64,000 bases of DNA, taken from positions 18,469 to 82,468 of the forward strand of contig CAKRRG010000006.1 in the NCBI GenBank assembly GCA_934394545.1, read 5' to 3'. The notes beneath the pieces are model-generated. The model searched no databases. It worked only from the letters and a program-made list of their open reading frames with translations, and was not told where the DNA came from. Origin of the DNA: an uncultured Blautia sp. (GTDB lineage Bacteria > Bacillota > Clostridia > Lachnospirales > Lachnospiraceae). Of the stretch, positions 27,039-35,653 are shown piece after piece (positions within the stretch are counted from its first letter, which is position 1; each line of letters starts with the position of its first letter). Position numbers and translations under genes: made by a program.

Positions 27039-28906
27039 TCTCTTAATCCTTCCAACGTTTTCATAATTTTATCTGTAATAGCAGAGGTGCTAAGCCCCAG
27101 CTTGGCCCGAAGACTGTCCACACCTCCATGAGCTACGAAACAGTCTGGAATGGCCACCGGAAGCACCTGGACTTCAGGATGACATTCCTCCATATAGCCA
27201 CACACATGCTGCCCATAACCGCCATTTTGAACATTTTCTTCTACTGTCACCACCAGCTTATGATTCTCTGCCAGCTGATCCAGCAAAGCCGTGTCTAATG
27301 GTTTTACAAATCGAACATTTACAAAAGTCGGATCAACTCCTACTTCTCTTAATTCACCCAAAACATCCTCACAGATTTCTACCATACTGCCCAGTGCCAG
27401 AACTGCCACCTGATTTCCCATATGAAGCACTTCGCTTTTTCCCATTTTTACAGGTTCTGTATATTCCTGCAGCCCCTGATATGCATTTCCCCTTGGATAG
27501 CGGATTGCTACCGGACCCTCGATTCCTACCGCAAAGCGGAACATTTCTTTTAACTCCCAGTCATTCTTGGGCGCCATTACCGTCATTCCCGGCATCATAC
27601 TCAGATAAGACAGATCAAAATTTCCCTGATGTGTTTCTCCGTCTGCACCAACCAGACCAGCCCTGTCCACAGCAAAAATAACATGCAGCTTCTGCATGCA
27701 CACATCATGGAGCATCTGATCCACAGCTCTCTGTAAAAAGGACGAATAAATAGCAACCACCGGAAGCACTCCTCCCAGCGCCAGACCGGCCGCAAAGGAA
27801 ACTGCATGTTCCTCTGCGATTCCCACATCAAAAAACCGTTTCGGAAATCTCTGGGAAAATTTCTTAAGTCCGGTACCATCAGGCATTGCCGCTGTAATGG
27901 CAACCAGCTTCGTCTCCTTTTCTGCCGTTTCACATAGTACATCTGAAAAAACATCCGTATAACCTGGACAAACCTTCTTCTGGGTAAGCTTGCCTGTTTT
28001 TACATCAAATGGTCCGATTCCGTGAAACATATCCGGGTTCTGTCTTGCAGGCTCATAGCCACGCCCCTTCTCTGTGAGAACATGAACTACAACAGGTCCC
28101 TTCACACGCTTGGCTTCGTTAAAAAGCCGCATCATCTGACGCATATTATGTCCGTCTACAGGTCCAAGATAAGTCAGTCCCATATTTTCAAATAACATTC
28201 CAGGAATAAACAGCTGCTTAATACTGCTTTTTGTCCTTCTCATGGCATCTACCATAGCGGTTCCTACATGAGGAATCTTCTTTACCGCTTTATTCAGACT
28301 TATCTTCATTCCTGTATATGCCTCTGCTGTACGAAGAGCGCTGAGATAATTGGACATTCCCCCTACATTTGGAGAAATTGACATATTATTATCATTCAAG
28401 ACAATAATAAAATTGCTGTCCAGATTGGCAGCATTATTCAAAGCTTCATAGGCCATGCCACCTGTAAGTGCACCATCTCCAATCACAGAAACCACATGGT
28501 ATTGCTCTCCTTGAAGGTCTCTTGCCCTCACATAACCAAGACCTGCGGAAATAGAATCTGAACTGTGTCCTGCGTCAAAGGAGTCACAGCTGCTTTCTCC
28601 TCTTTTTGGAAAGCCACTTAAGCCCCCCTCCTTGCGCAGTTTGTCAAACTCGCCCTTTCGCCCGGTAAGGATCTTATGGGTATAGGCCTGATGACCCACA
28701 TCCCAGATCAGCTTGTCATCCGGAAAATCCAGTACATTATGCAGCGCAAGTGTAAGCTCTACCACTCCAAGATTGGATGCCAGATGTCCTCCTGTCCTGC
28801 TAACGGATTCAATCAAAAAGCTTCGTATTTCATCTGCCAGCTGCGGAAATTCAGCCAGGGGAATTTTATGAATATCGTTGGGCTTTTTTATTTTATCCAG
28901 AATCAT
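27035..28906 (-). CDS. dxs: 1-deoxy-D-xylulose-5-phosphate synthase
   Basis: Thiamine-diphosphate enzyme joining pyruvate and glyceraldehyde 3-phosphate, the entry to the MEP isoprenoid pathway. 623 residues. The ThDP-binding GDGALTGGMAYEALNNA is near residue 140, the transketolase-type Glu lies in GIAEEHAVSFAAG, and the C-terminal domain is complete. The ATG at 28904-28906 is preceded by AGAAGGGTACAA; a frame extension of 11 codons upstream overlaps the ispA stop region and lacks a ribosome site. It follows ispA, so prenyl precursor and chain synthesis are encoded together. Confidence 0.97.
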   Translation of the reverse strand: MILDKIKKPNDIHKIPLAEFPQLADEIRSFLIESVSRTGGHLASNLGVVELTLALHNVLDFPDDKLIWDVGHQAYTHKILTGRKGEFDKLRKEGGLSGFPKRGESSCDSFDAGHSSDSISAGLGYVRARDLQGEQYHVVSVIGDGALTGGMAYEALNNAANLDSNFIIVLNDNNMSISPNVGGMSNYLSALRTAEAYTGMKISLNKAVKKIPHVGTAMVDAMRRTKSSIKQLFIPGMLFENMGLTYLGPVDGHNMRQMMRLFNEAKRVKGPVVVHVLTEKGRGYEPARQNPDMFHGIGPFDVKTGKLTQKKVCPGYTDVFSDVLCETAEKETKLVAITAAMPDGTGLKKFSQRFPKRFFDVGIAEEHAVSFAAGLALGGVLPVVAIYSSFLQRAVDQMLHDVCMQKLHVIFAVDRAGLVGADGETHQGNFDLSYLSMMPGMTVMAPKNDWELKEMFRFAVGIEGPVAIRYPRGNAYQGLQEYTEPVKMGKSEVLHMGNQVAVLALGSMVEICEDVLGELREVGVDPTFVNVRFVKPLDTALLDQLAENHKLVVTVEENVQNGGYGQHVCGYMEECHPEVQVLPVAIPDCFVAHGGVDSLRAKLGLSTSAITDKIMKTLEGLRE

Positions 28907-28919
28907 TTGTACCCTTCTT

Positions 28920-29816
28920 TCACTTCCTGCGTCCCACAAGCTCTTTCACAAGGGCAAACAGGAATTCATTTTTCTTATCCAGTCCTTCCAGCAGCTTAAC
29001 AGCCTCAGCTGACAACTCCTCTACCTGTTGTGACGCTTTCTCAACTCCCATTATTGTTACATAGGTAGTCTTATGATTCTTCTCGTCACTGTGGATTGGC
29101 TTTCCAAGCTCCTCTTTGGTACTGGTCACATCCAAAATATCATCCCGGATCTGAAAAGCAAGTCCTATATTTTTGGCAGCTTTTTCTACTGCAGCAAGTT
29201 CTTCTGCAGAGGCTCCGCCGAGAATAGCACCAGTCATCATAGAAGCCTCTATAAGTGCAGAGGTCTTATTCTCGTAAATATAATCGATCATCTGACGGCT
29301 CATAGGCTTGCCATCATTCTCCACATCAACACTCTGTCCACCGAGCATTCCGTATAGTCCGGTCTTATGGGCCATTACCTTCAGAGCCTGGATTACATGC
29401 GCCTGAGCATATGGCGTATCTGCCCTGTCAAAAGCAGTGAACATCACCTCATAGGCATAATTCAGAAGTGCCACACCGCTAAGTACACCCATAGCCTCTC
29501 CGTAAACCTTATGGGTAGTAAGGCGTCCTCTTCTGTAATCATCATTATCAATAGCCGGCAGATCATCATGAACCAATGAATGGGTATGGATCATTTCTAT
29601 AGCTGCCATAAATGGATATGCCAGTTTTTCCTCTCCGCCAAACATTCTCAAGGTCTCCAGCACCAACATGGGACGAAGACGCTTGCCTCCTGCCAGAACG
29701 CTGTAATTCATTGCCTGTGCCATGGTCTTTGCAAAACCCTCTTCTCGTGGAAGGTAAGACGTAAGCACCTTATCAATTTCTTCTGTTCTTTTCTTTAATT
29801 CATCTTGAAAATTCAC
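28920..29816 (-). CDS. ispA: Polyprenyl (farnesyl/geranyl) diphosphate synthase
   Basis: Condenses isopentenyl diphosphate with allylic diphosphates to make farnesyl diphosphate. About 298 residues. The first aspartate-rich motif is HDDLPAIDNDDYRRG (DDxxxxD form) and the second is IRDDILD; GGKRLRPML precedes them. The start is uncertain: a GTG at 29814-29816 gives a family-like N-terminus (NFQDELKKR), while an ATG at 29832-29834 adds six residues; both overlap the end of xseB. Chain length (C15 versus C10 or C20) is not certain from sequence. Confidence 0.93.
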   Translation of the reverse strand: MNFQDELKKRTEEIDKVLTSYLPREEGFAKTMAQAMNYSVLAGGKRLRPMLVLETLRMFGGEEKLAYPFMAAIEMIHTHSLVHDDLPAIDNDDYRRGRLTTHKVYGEAMGVLSGVALLNYAYEVMFTAFDRADTPYAQAHVIQALKVMAHKTGLYGMLGGQSVDVENDGKPMSRQMIDYIYENKTSALIEASMMTGAILGGASAEELAAVEKAAKNIGLAFQIRDDILDVTSTKEELGKPIHSDEKNHKTTYVTIMGVEKASQQVEELSAEAVKLLEGLDKKNEFLFALVKELVGRRK

Positions 29817-30027
29817 CAAGGCTACCATCCTCATTCATCTGCAGCATTTTCTTCTCTACAGTATCAAGCTTATCATTACAATATTTCAAAAGCTCCATTC
29901 CCTGTTTATAAAGACGGAAAGAATCCTCCAGGGAGGTTTCACGGTTCTCCAGCTTATCGGCCAGAGCATCCAGCTCTGAAAAAGCTTCCTCCAGAGTCTT
30001 CTCTTCTTTTTTCTCCTCAGCCATCAT
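29800..30027 (-). CDS. xseB: Exodeoxyribonuclease VII small subunit
   Basis: Small helical subunit of ExoVII, which degrades single-stranded DNA. 75 residues, typical size, with the conserved FSELDALADKLENRE and FRLYKQGMELLKYCN stretches. It overlaps the xseA stop by 11 nt and its own end overlaps the ispA start, so translation of the three is coupled. Two adjacent ATGs (30025-30027 and 30022-30024) follow GAGGTACGGG; the first is used here. Confidence 0.95.
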   Translation of the reverse strand: MMAEEKKEEKTLEEAFSELDALADKLENRETSLEDSFRLYKQGMELLKYCNDKLDTVEKKMLQMNEDGSLGEFSR

Positions 30028-31231
30028 CCCGTACCTCTTTCTTTATATTTCGCACAGTCGTCTCTATAGTACCGTCTGTCACATAAATCTGCAGACTATC
30101 CCCTTGTTTCACTTGTGAAACGCTTGTCAAAGTCTTACCTTCTCCGTCTGATACATAGGAATAACCCTGATTCAGCTTTCTAAGAGGAGAAAGACCATGA
30201 AACCGTTCCAGATAAAGGGACAGCCTGTATCTTTTGTCTTTTATCTTTTGTTCCATGGCAGACCGGATACGATCCTGCATATCTGTTACATATTGCTGAC
30301 GATCCCGCAGCCTGCTCTCCGGATTCAGATAGGAGAGCCGTGTCCGGTATCTTTCCAGCCTCATCTGACTTACTTCGATTTTATTCCGTACTGCACGCGT
30401 AAGCCGCTCTTCATATCCCTGCATGGAATTCAAAAGGCTCTGACAGTCGAAATAAGCCAGCTCTGCTGCTGCCGACGGTGTAGGGGCGCGAAGATCTGCC
30501 ACAAAGTCTGCAATTGTAAAATCAGTCTCATGGCCAACTGCGGAGATAATAGGTGTATGGCATTCAAAAATCGCTCTTGCCACCTCTTCTTCATTAAAAG
30601 CCCACAATTCCTCAATGGAACCTCCTCCGCGGCCTACAATGATAACGTCCACCCCTGCCTGATCCAGCATCCGGATTCCCTGGACAATACTTGCAGCTGC
30701 ACCCTCACCCTGCACAAGAGCCGGATAAAGGATGCTCTGGATAAAAGGGTTCCTTCTGCTGGAAACATTAATAATATCCCTGATCGCCGCACCTGTAGGA
30801 GAGGTAACGATTCCTACCCTGTGGGCAAACTCCGGGATAGGCTGTTTGTACTCCGGCGCAAACATTCCCATGTCTTCCAGTTCCTGCTTCAGAGCCAGAT
30901 ACCTCTCATAAAGCGCACCTGCGCCCTCCAGAGTGATCTCCCTGGCATAGAACTGATAAACGCCGTCTCTTTCATAAACATCTACTCTTCCCCCTGCTAC
31001 CACCTTATCTCCATCCTTCATACGGAAGGCAAGGCCTTTCCTGGAGCCGGCGAACATAATACACTTGAGGGTTCCCCCCTCATCCTTCAGGGTAAAGTAG
31101 ATATGACCTGTGGAGTGGTATTTACAATTCGATACCTCTCCTTTCACATAAATATTCTGTAAAAAATAGTCCTGGGCAAACATATTCTTCACATAGCGGT
31201 TTACCTGACCAACAGAATAGACATTATTCAT
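30017..31231 (-). CDS. xseA: Exodeoxyribonuclease VII large subunit
   Basis: Catalytic subunit of ExoVII. 404 residues. The N-terminal OB-fold (VYSVGQVNRYVKNMFAQD onward) binds DNA. The catalytic domain shows VGIVTSPTGAAIRDI, VIIVGRGGGSIEELWAFN and the SAVGHETDFTIADFVAD segment. A coiled coil occupies residues about 270-350. Its start overlaps the nusB stop by 8 nt, continuing the tightly packed operon. Confidence 0.97.
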   Translation of the reverse strand: MNNVYSVGQVNRYVKNMFAQDYFLQNIYVKGEVSNCKYHSTGHIYFTLKDEGGTLKCIMFAGSRKGLAFRMKDGDKVVAGGRVDVYERDGVYQFYAREITLEGAGALYERYLALKQELEDMGMFAPEYKQPIPEFAHRVGIVTSPTGAAIRDIINVSSRRNPFIQSILYPALVQGEGAAASIVQGIRMLDQAGVDVIIVGRGGGSIEELWAFNEEEVARAIFECHTPIISAVGHETDFTIADFVADLRAPTPSAAAELAYFDCQSLLNSMQGYEERLTRAVRNKIEVSQMRLERYRTRLSYLNPESRLRDRQQYVTDMQDRIRSAMEQKIKDKRYRLSLYLERFHGLSPLRKLNQGYSYVSDGEGKTLTSVSQVKQGDSLQIYVTDGTIETTVRNIKKEVRDDG

Positions 31232-31781
31232 TCTTATTTTCCGGTGCCTTAGAGCTTACATTCCGATTGACAACTACAACCTTCTTAGAAGGATCCTTCA
31301 CCTTAAAGCCGGACTTCGGTCTTACAGAGGTCTGCTGTTCCTCTCTGACCGGTGCCTTTCTTGCGGCAACCTTCTTATCCGGGTTGGCGATCTTACCAAG
31401 GATTCCGTTTACAAATGCGCCGGATTCCTCTGAACCGAAGCATTTCGCCAGTTCTACCGCCTCATTAATGGCAACTCCAACAGGCACTTCTTCTTTCTCA
31501 TATTCAAGCTCATACACAGCCAGACGAAGCACAGTCAGGTCAACACGATTCATACGGCTGGTCTTCCAGCCCATACTGATGCTGTTCAGCTTCTCGTCAA
31601 GTTCTCTGGTATGGTTCATAATGTTCATATATTTGCGGCTGATATACTCTCTGTCACTCTCTTCCAGATTCTCAATATCGGACAAATATAATGCCAGCTG
31701 CTCTTCCATTTCCTTCTGTGTATTAAACTCGCTGATAAAAAGCAGCTTAAAAATATGTTCTCTCTGTTCCCTTCTTCTCAT
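31224..31781 (-). CDS. nusB: Transcription antitermination factor NusB
   Basis: Helical protein of the rRNA antitermination complex. The NusB fold covers residues 1-135 (MRRREQREHIFKLLF, then LRLAVYELEYEKEEVPVGVAINEAVELAK). The protein is 185 residues, longer than the usual 130-150: a basic tail rich in Lys, Arg and Val follows after about residue 135, perhaps disordered. It starts behind AGGAGGAAGC, preceded by two further GGAG-bearing 14-nt repeats. It lies between asp23 and xseA. Confidence 0.94.
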   Translation of the reverse strand: MRRREQREHIFKLLFISEFNTQKEMEEQLALYLSDIENLEESDREYISRKYMNIMNHTRELDEKLNSISMGWKTSRMNRVDLTVLRLAVYELEYEKEEVPVGVAINEAVELAKCFGSEESGAFVNGILGKIANPDKKVAARKAPVREEQQTSVRPKSGFKVKDPSKKVVVVNRNVSSKAPENKNE

Positions 31782-31838
31782 GCTTCCTCCTGCTATTTAA
31801 CTCCTACTATTTAACTCCCACTTAATCACTACAAAGAA

Positions 31839-31858
31839 ATGTCTGCTTACGCAGACAT
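31839..31858 (-). repeat. Short hairpin between asp23 and nusB
   Basis: Arms ATGTCTGC and GCAGACAT with loop TTAC; on the minus strand followed by TTCTTTG. It is too weak for a clear terminator and may tune read-through or RNA processing in the operon. Confidence 0.5.
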
Positions 31859-31871
31859 CTCTATACTTTGT

Positions 31872-32258
31872 TTATTTTCCTTTTTCGTTCTCCATATCCA
31901 CACTTGCAATATGAATATTAACATCTGCGACCTCAAGTCCTGTCATATTCTCAATGGCCGCTTTCACCTTCTCCTGCACCTTCTTACTGGTCTCAAGAAT
32001 GTTCATGCCATATTCGATATTCAGGTTAAGGTCAACGCTTACAACACCGTCTATTATTTCAACCTTAACGCCCTTGGAAAGATTCTTCATTCCCAGCTTA
32101 CTTACCAGTTCATTGGTAATATTACCAGCCATGGAGGCAACACCGTCTACTTCTGTAGCAGCAAGTCCGGCGATAATGGTAACTACCTCGTCTGCGATCT
32201 GAACCTCACCGATTCCTTCAATATCCTGTATTTTATATGTTGTTCTCTTCTCTGCCAT
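31872..32258 (-). CDS. Asp23/Gls24 family envelope stress protein
   Basis: 128-residue alkaline-shock (Asp23/DUF322) family protein; characterised members sit at the membrane and respond to envelope stress. Family features: IADEVVTIIAGLAATEVDGVASMAG near the N-terminus and VSVDLNLNIEYGMNI in the middle, ending with VNIHIASVDM. The ATG at 32256-32258 follows CCAGGAGGTTTGTAAGT; a 20-codon extension upstream is unlikely. It heads the nusB-xseA-xseB-ispA-dxs chain, the usual clostridial location. Confidence 0.93.
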   Translation of the reverse strand: MAEKRTTYKIQDIEGIGEVQIADEVVTIIAGLAATEVDGVASMAGNITNELVSKLGMKNLSKGVKVEIIDGVVSVDLNLNIEYGMNILETSKKVQEKVKAAIENMTGLEVADVNIHIASVDMENEKGK

Positions 32259-32330
32259 ACTTACAAACCTCCTGGGTATACTTTCACTAAGTATTACTAT
32301 TATAGCAAAATGCGTCAAAAATGAAAAGAG

Positions 32331-33920
32331 TTATTTACTGAATTCCGTTAAGATTAAATCCGGATTTCTGTCTTCTGTCATACCAACACTCCATGCATTA
32401 ATAAACAGAAGCAGCGGATTACCCTTCAGATCTGTAACCTTCTTCATATCAGAGGTTCCCACGATCTTGTCCACAGCTATCTCATCTTTATTTGCGATCC
32501 ATCTGATATGCTCATAAGGCAGATTTTCCAGACGGATTTCAACATTATATTCATTCTCCAGACGGTATTTCAGTACATCAAACTGAAGCACACCGACAAC
32601 GCCCACTATGATTTCTTCCATATTTCCATAAAGTTCCTGGAAAATCTGGATAGCACCTTCCTGTGCGATCTGGTTGATTCCCTTCACAAACTGTTTTCTC
32701 TTCATCGTGTCCAGAAGTCTGACCCTTGCAAAATGCTCTGGTGCAAATGTAGGAATCCCCTCAAATGCAAATTTATTTCCGACAGAACAAATCGTATCTC
32801 CTATGGAAAAAATACCCGGATCAAATACACCGATAATATCTCCTGCATAAGCCTCATCCACAACATGACGGGACTCAGCCATCATCTGCTGAGGCTGGAG
32901 AAGTCTCATCTTCTTCTCTCCCTGCACATGATACACTTCCTGGGCAGCGTCAAATTTACCTGAGCAGATACGCATAAACGCAATCCTGTCACGATGAGCC
33001 TTATTCATATTTGCCTGGATCTTAAATACAAAAGCAGAGAAATCATCACTCATAGGGTCGATAAGACCTATGTCTGCCATTCTTGGAAGAGGTGATGTGG
33101 TCATTTTCAGAAAATGCTCCAGGAATGTTTCTACACCAAAGTTGGTAAGAGCAGATCCGAAAAATACAGGAGTAAGCTCTCCCTTACTTACCAGTTCCTG
33201 GTCAAATTCAGCGCTGGCACCGTCCAAAAGCTCGATTTCCTCAAGAAGCTGTTCCTTCTGCTCTGGATCCATAACTTCAAGCGCACGGGAATCATCCAGG
33301 TCGATTTCCTGGAAATTTCCCTCTTTCGTACCCTTCTGAGTATCTGTAAAAGTAAGGATCTTATTGGTATTACGGTCATAAACTCCGCGGAATTTTTTAC
33401 CGGAACCAATGGGCCAGTTGATCGGACAGGTTGCGATACCCAGCTCTTTCTCAATCTCATCCAGAAGATCAAAGGTGTCATTCGCATCACGGTCCATCTT
33501 ATTAATAAATGTAAAAATAGGAATGTGTCTCATAACGCAAACCTTAAACAGCTTTCTGGTCTGTGCCTCAACACCCTTGGAGCCGTCAATTACCATGACT
33601 GCAGAATCTGCTGCCATCAGGGTACGGTAGGTATCCTCTGAGAAATCCTGATGTCCGGGAGTATCCAGAATGTTGATGCAATATCCGTCGTAATGAAACT
33701 GTAATACGGAAGAAGTAACGGAAATACCTCTCTCCTTCTCAATTTCCATCCAGTCTGATACTGCATGGCGGGCCGTTGCCTTTCCTTTAACACTACCGGC
33801 CAGATTAATGGCTCCGCCATACAGCAGGAATTTCTCAGTCAGAGTGGTCTTACCTGCATCCGGGTGGGAAATGATGGCAAAGGTTCTTCTTTTTTCTATT
33901 TCTTTCGTATACTTTGACAC
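32331..33920 (-). CDS. prfC: Peptide chain release factor 3
   Basis: Translational GTPase that recycles class I release factors after termination. 529 residues. G1 SHPDAGKTTLTEK, G3 DTPGHQDFSEDTYR and G4 NKMDR are present in the GTPase domain, followed by EF-Tu-like domains 2 and 3. RF3-type features such as GVVGVLQFDVLKYRLENEY distinguish it from EF-G and TetM-like proteins. It stands alone on the minus strand between the asp23 chain and the spoIIIA operon. Confidence 0.96.
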   Translation of the reverse strand: MSKYTKEIEKRRTFAIISHPDAGKTTLTEKFLLYGGAINLAGSVKGKATARHAVSDWMEIEKERGISVTSSVLQFHYDGYCINILDTPGHQDFSEDTYRTLMAADSAVMVIDGSKGVEAQTRKLFKVCVMRHIPIFTFINKMDRDANDTFDLLDEIEKELGIATCPINWPIGSGKKFRGVYDRNTNKILTFTDTQKGTKEGNFQEIDLDDSRALEVMDPEQKEQLLEEIELLDGASAEFDQELVSKGELTPVFFGSALTNFGVETFLEHFLKMTTSPLPRMADIGLIDPMSDDFSAFVFKIQANMNKAHRDRIAFMRICSGKFDAAQEVYHVQGEKKMRLLQPQQMMAESRHVVDEAYAGDIIGVFDPGIFSIGDTICSVGNKFAFEGIPTFAPEHFARVRLLDTMKRKQFVKGINQIAQEGAIQIFQELYGNMEEIIVGVVGVLQFDVLKYRLENEYNVEIRLENLPYEHIRWIANKDEIAVDKIVGTSDMKKVTDLKGNPLLLFINAWSVGMTEDRNPDLILTEFSK

Positions 33921-34004
33921 GTTTAGCCTCCTATTTGAATTCTATGTTTCACAAGCCTTATATTTTTGCAGCATTCCTATTCTAGTATAAGGACTGCCGC
34001 ACTG

Positions 34005-34727
34005 TCAAGGGTTATATGAGGAATCTGTGACCGTGTTGTCATCTATATCTACCGCAGTTTCCAGAGATTCATCCTTGTTGGTCAGTTCCTCCTCACTTTC
34101 ATTTAAAGGGGTGATCACAATGTTTTCCGGAGCAATTCCTGTTTTTCTTTTCACAATGTCTTCAATCTGGGCTCGCTTTGCATCTGTAAGATCCGCTTCC
34201 GGAACTACCACATCCGCAGTCTCGCCGGTAAGATTTACAATTACATTTTCAAAGCCCTTCGCCTCCAGCAGAAGCTCTGCAGCGGCTTCTTTCTCCGCGA
34301 TATCTGCCATGGAAACCATTGTGCTTACAGCCTCCTGCTTCTCATCATCCCCAAGCTCCTGGTTATTGATAATTGCCTGAAGATCCGCTTTATTCTGGGA
34401 ACGTATCTGCTCCCTGGACAGCTTTGCTGAAGCTGCAAAATCAGAGGCTGCAGTAAGTACAGCTTCTCCCGGGGTGCTGGTAGTCTGATCCTGCACGTCC
34501 GTAAGGCTGCCATCTGCCCCATTTTCATCCAAAAGGGCTGTTTCATCGGTCAGATCGTAATTTACCTCATCCAGAATACTATTGCTGTCTGCGCTGGCCT
34601 CCTTATTTTTCAGACCAAGATCCACATCTGCAAAATTCAGATATCCTGCAACTGCGATCAAAACCGCCAGTGACGTAATGATTACCTGGTTCTTTTTCAG
34701 AATCTTTTTCACTTTACCTCTCCTCAT
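34005..34727 (-). CDS. spoIIIAH: Stage III sporulation protein AH
   Basis: Mother-cell membrane protein that meets SpoIIQ-type partners across the engulfed septum to form the feeding channel. 240 residues: short basic cytoplasmic start, one membrane helix (VIITSLAVLIAVAGYLNF, about 15-32), a low-complexity acidic linker, then the ring-building YscJ/FliF-like domain (about residues 120-215, with EKEAAAELLLEAKGFENVIV). Its start overlaps the spoIIIAG stop by 4 nt. It is the last gene of the operon. Confidence 0.93.
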   Translation of the reverse strand: MRRGKVKKILKKNQVIITSLAVLIAVAGYLNFADVDLGLKNKEASADSNSILDEVNYDLTDETALLDENGADGSLTDVQDQTTSTPGEAVLTAASDFAASAKLSREQIRSQNKADLQAIINNQELGDDEKQEAVSTMVSMADIAEKEAAAELLLEAKGFENVIVNLTGETADVVVPEADLTDAKRAQIEDIVKRKTGIAPENIVITPLNESEEELTNKDESLETAVDIDDNTVTDSSYNP

Positions 34728-35188
34728 TTCATTTTCATCACTTTAATTTTATGGGCATCTACCTGAAATAATGCCATTACTGCCTCTACAATATTTCTGG
34801 AAACCACAGAATTATCTGCCCCCTGAGCTGCCACCAGTATTCCGGTAACCGTTTCATTTTCCGAACTGTAGAAGCTGCTGCTGTCTTTTTCCGTCCCGGT
34901 CATAAGGATCACACGCACTTCTCCCACACCTTCCACCTGGGACAAAAGCCCCTCCAGTTTTTTTTCCAGCGCAGTCCGGCTGACCGTTTCTTCTTCTGAA
35001 CGATCTGTAAAAAGAGAACTGTTATTTTGCTCCGGGAAAACGCCATCCTGTTTATGGGACACCGGAAGTGCTATCACCGTAAGAAGCATTCCCAGAAGAA
35101 GAAGGATCACCCATTGTCTGGTGCCCATTTTTCCAAACAAGGACTTCGCTGTTTTCTTCCAGGATTCCCCAATTTTGTGCAAGCTCAT
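34724..35188 (-). CDS. spoIIIAG: Stage III sporulation protein AG
   Basis: Channel component with one membrane helix and an extracytoplasmic ring-building motif. 154 residues, shorter than the roughly 200-230 usual in Bacillus. The membrane helix is QWVILLLLGMLLTVIALPV (about 25-43) and the domain LEGLLSQVEGVGEVRVILMTG is typical. The ATG at 35188 has a very strong ribosome site, GAGAGGAGGATGAAGA, which lies inside spoIIIAF, so the first 46 codons or so overlap the previous gene. Confidence 0.92.
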   Translation of the reverse strand: MSLHKIGESWKKTAKSLFGKMGTRQWVILLLLGMLLTVIALPVSHKQDGVFPEQNNSSLFTDRSEEETVSRTALEKKLEGLLSQVEGVGEVRVILMTGTEKDSSSFYSSENETVTGILVAAQGADNSVVSRNIVEAVMALFQVDAHKIKVMKMK

Positions 35189-35618
35189 TCTTCATCCTCC
35201 TCTCCAGCTTTGTATCCGGCATCTCCTTTGTCCACAAAGTAGCTTTTAGCAGTTCCCCTTCTATCTTTACCCTGCATGCCATCACTTCTATGCCATTCTT
35301 TTGGAAAGCTTCCGTTATATTCTGTTCAAGCTGTTCTTCCACTCCATTTTCCAGAAGGCTTCTTTGAAGATTTTCCATATCAAAAGTCAGACGTTGATTT
35401 TCTTCTTCCCGGTAAAGACTGGAAAAGCTCTCTGGTAATGTTTTGGTTTTTTCTAAAACAGAGAATATTGGAGTCATTAACATAACGATCAGCAATAGTC
35501 CCATAAAAAAACGCACATAGCGTTGATATTTCTCAGTGGGAACCAGATGGATGAGCATAGTGAGCAGGATATAAAATATGGCAAGACATTTCATCCAGCT
35601 ATAAATAGCTTCTTTCAT
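35052..35618 (-). CDS. spoIIIAF: Stage III sporulation protein AF
   Basis: Membrane protein of the spoIIIA transenvelope complex. 188 residues: two N-terminal membrane helices (about 8-25 and 34-51, FMGLLLIVMLMTPIFSVL) then a soluble alpha/beta domain with VMACRVKIEGELL. The C-terminal LAQNWGILEENSEVLV looks like the conserved family end, although it lies in the 137-nt stretch also used by spoIIIAG. A short Ser/Gly/Pro-rich tail follows. Confidence 0.9.
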   Translation of the reverse strand: MKEAIYSWMKCLAIFYILLTMLIHLVPTEKYQRYVRFFMGLLLIVMLMTPIFSVLEKTKTLPESFSSLYREEENQRLTFDMENLQRSLLENGVEEQLEQNITEAFQKNGIEVMACRVKIEGELLKATLWTKEMPDTKLERRMKNELAQNWGILEENSEVLVWKNGHQTMGDPSSSGNASYGDSTSGVP

Positions 35619-35653
35619 AAAAACTCACTCTTTCTGCAGCAGACCGCTACTGA

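Noticed and set aside
30197..31162. 321-codon plus-strand frame opposite xseA
   Set aside because: Antisense to a well-conserved xseA gene with overlapping neighbours in a typical operon; no ribosome site.
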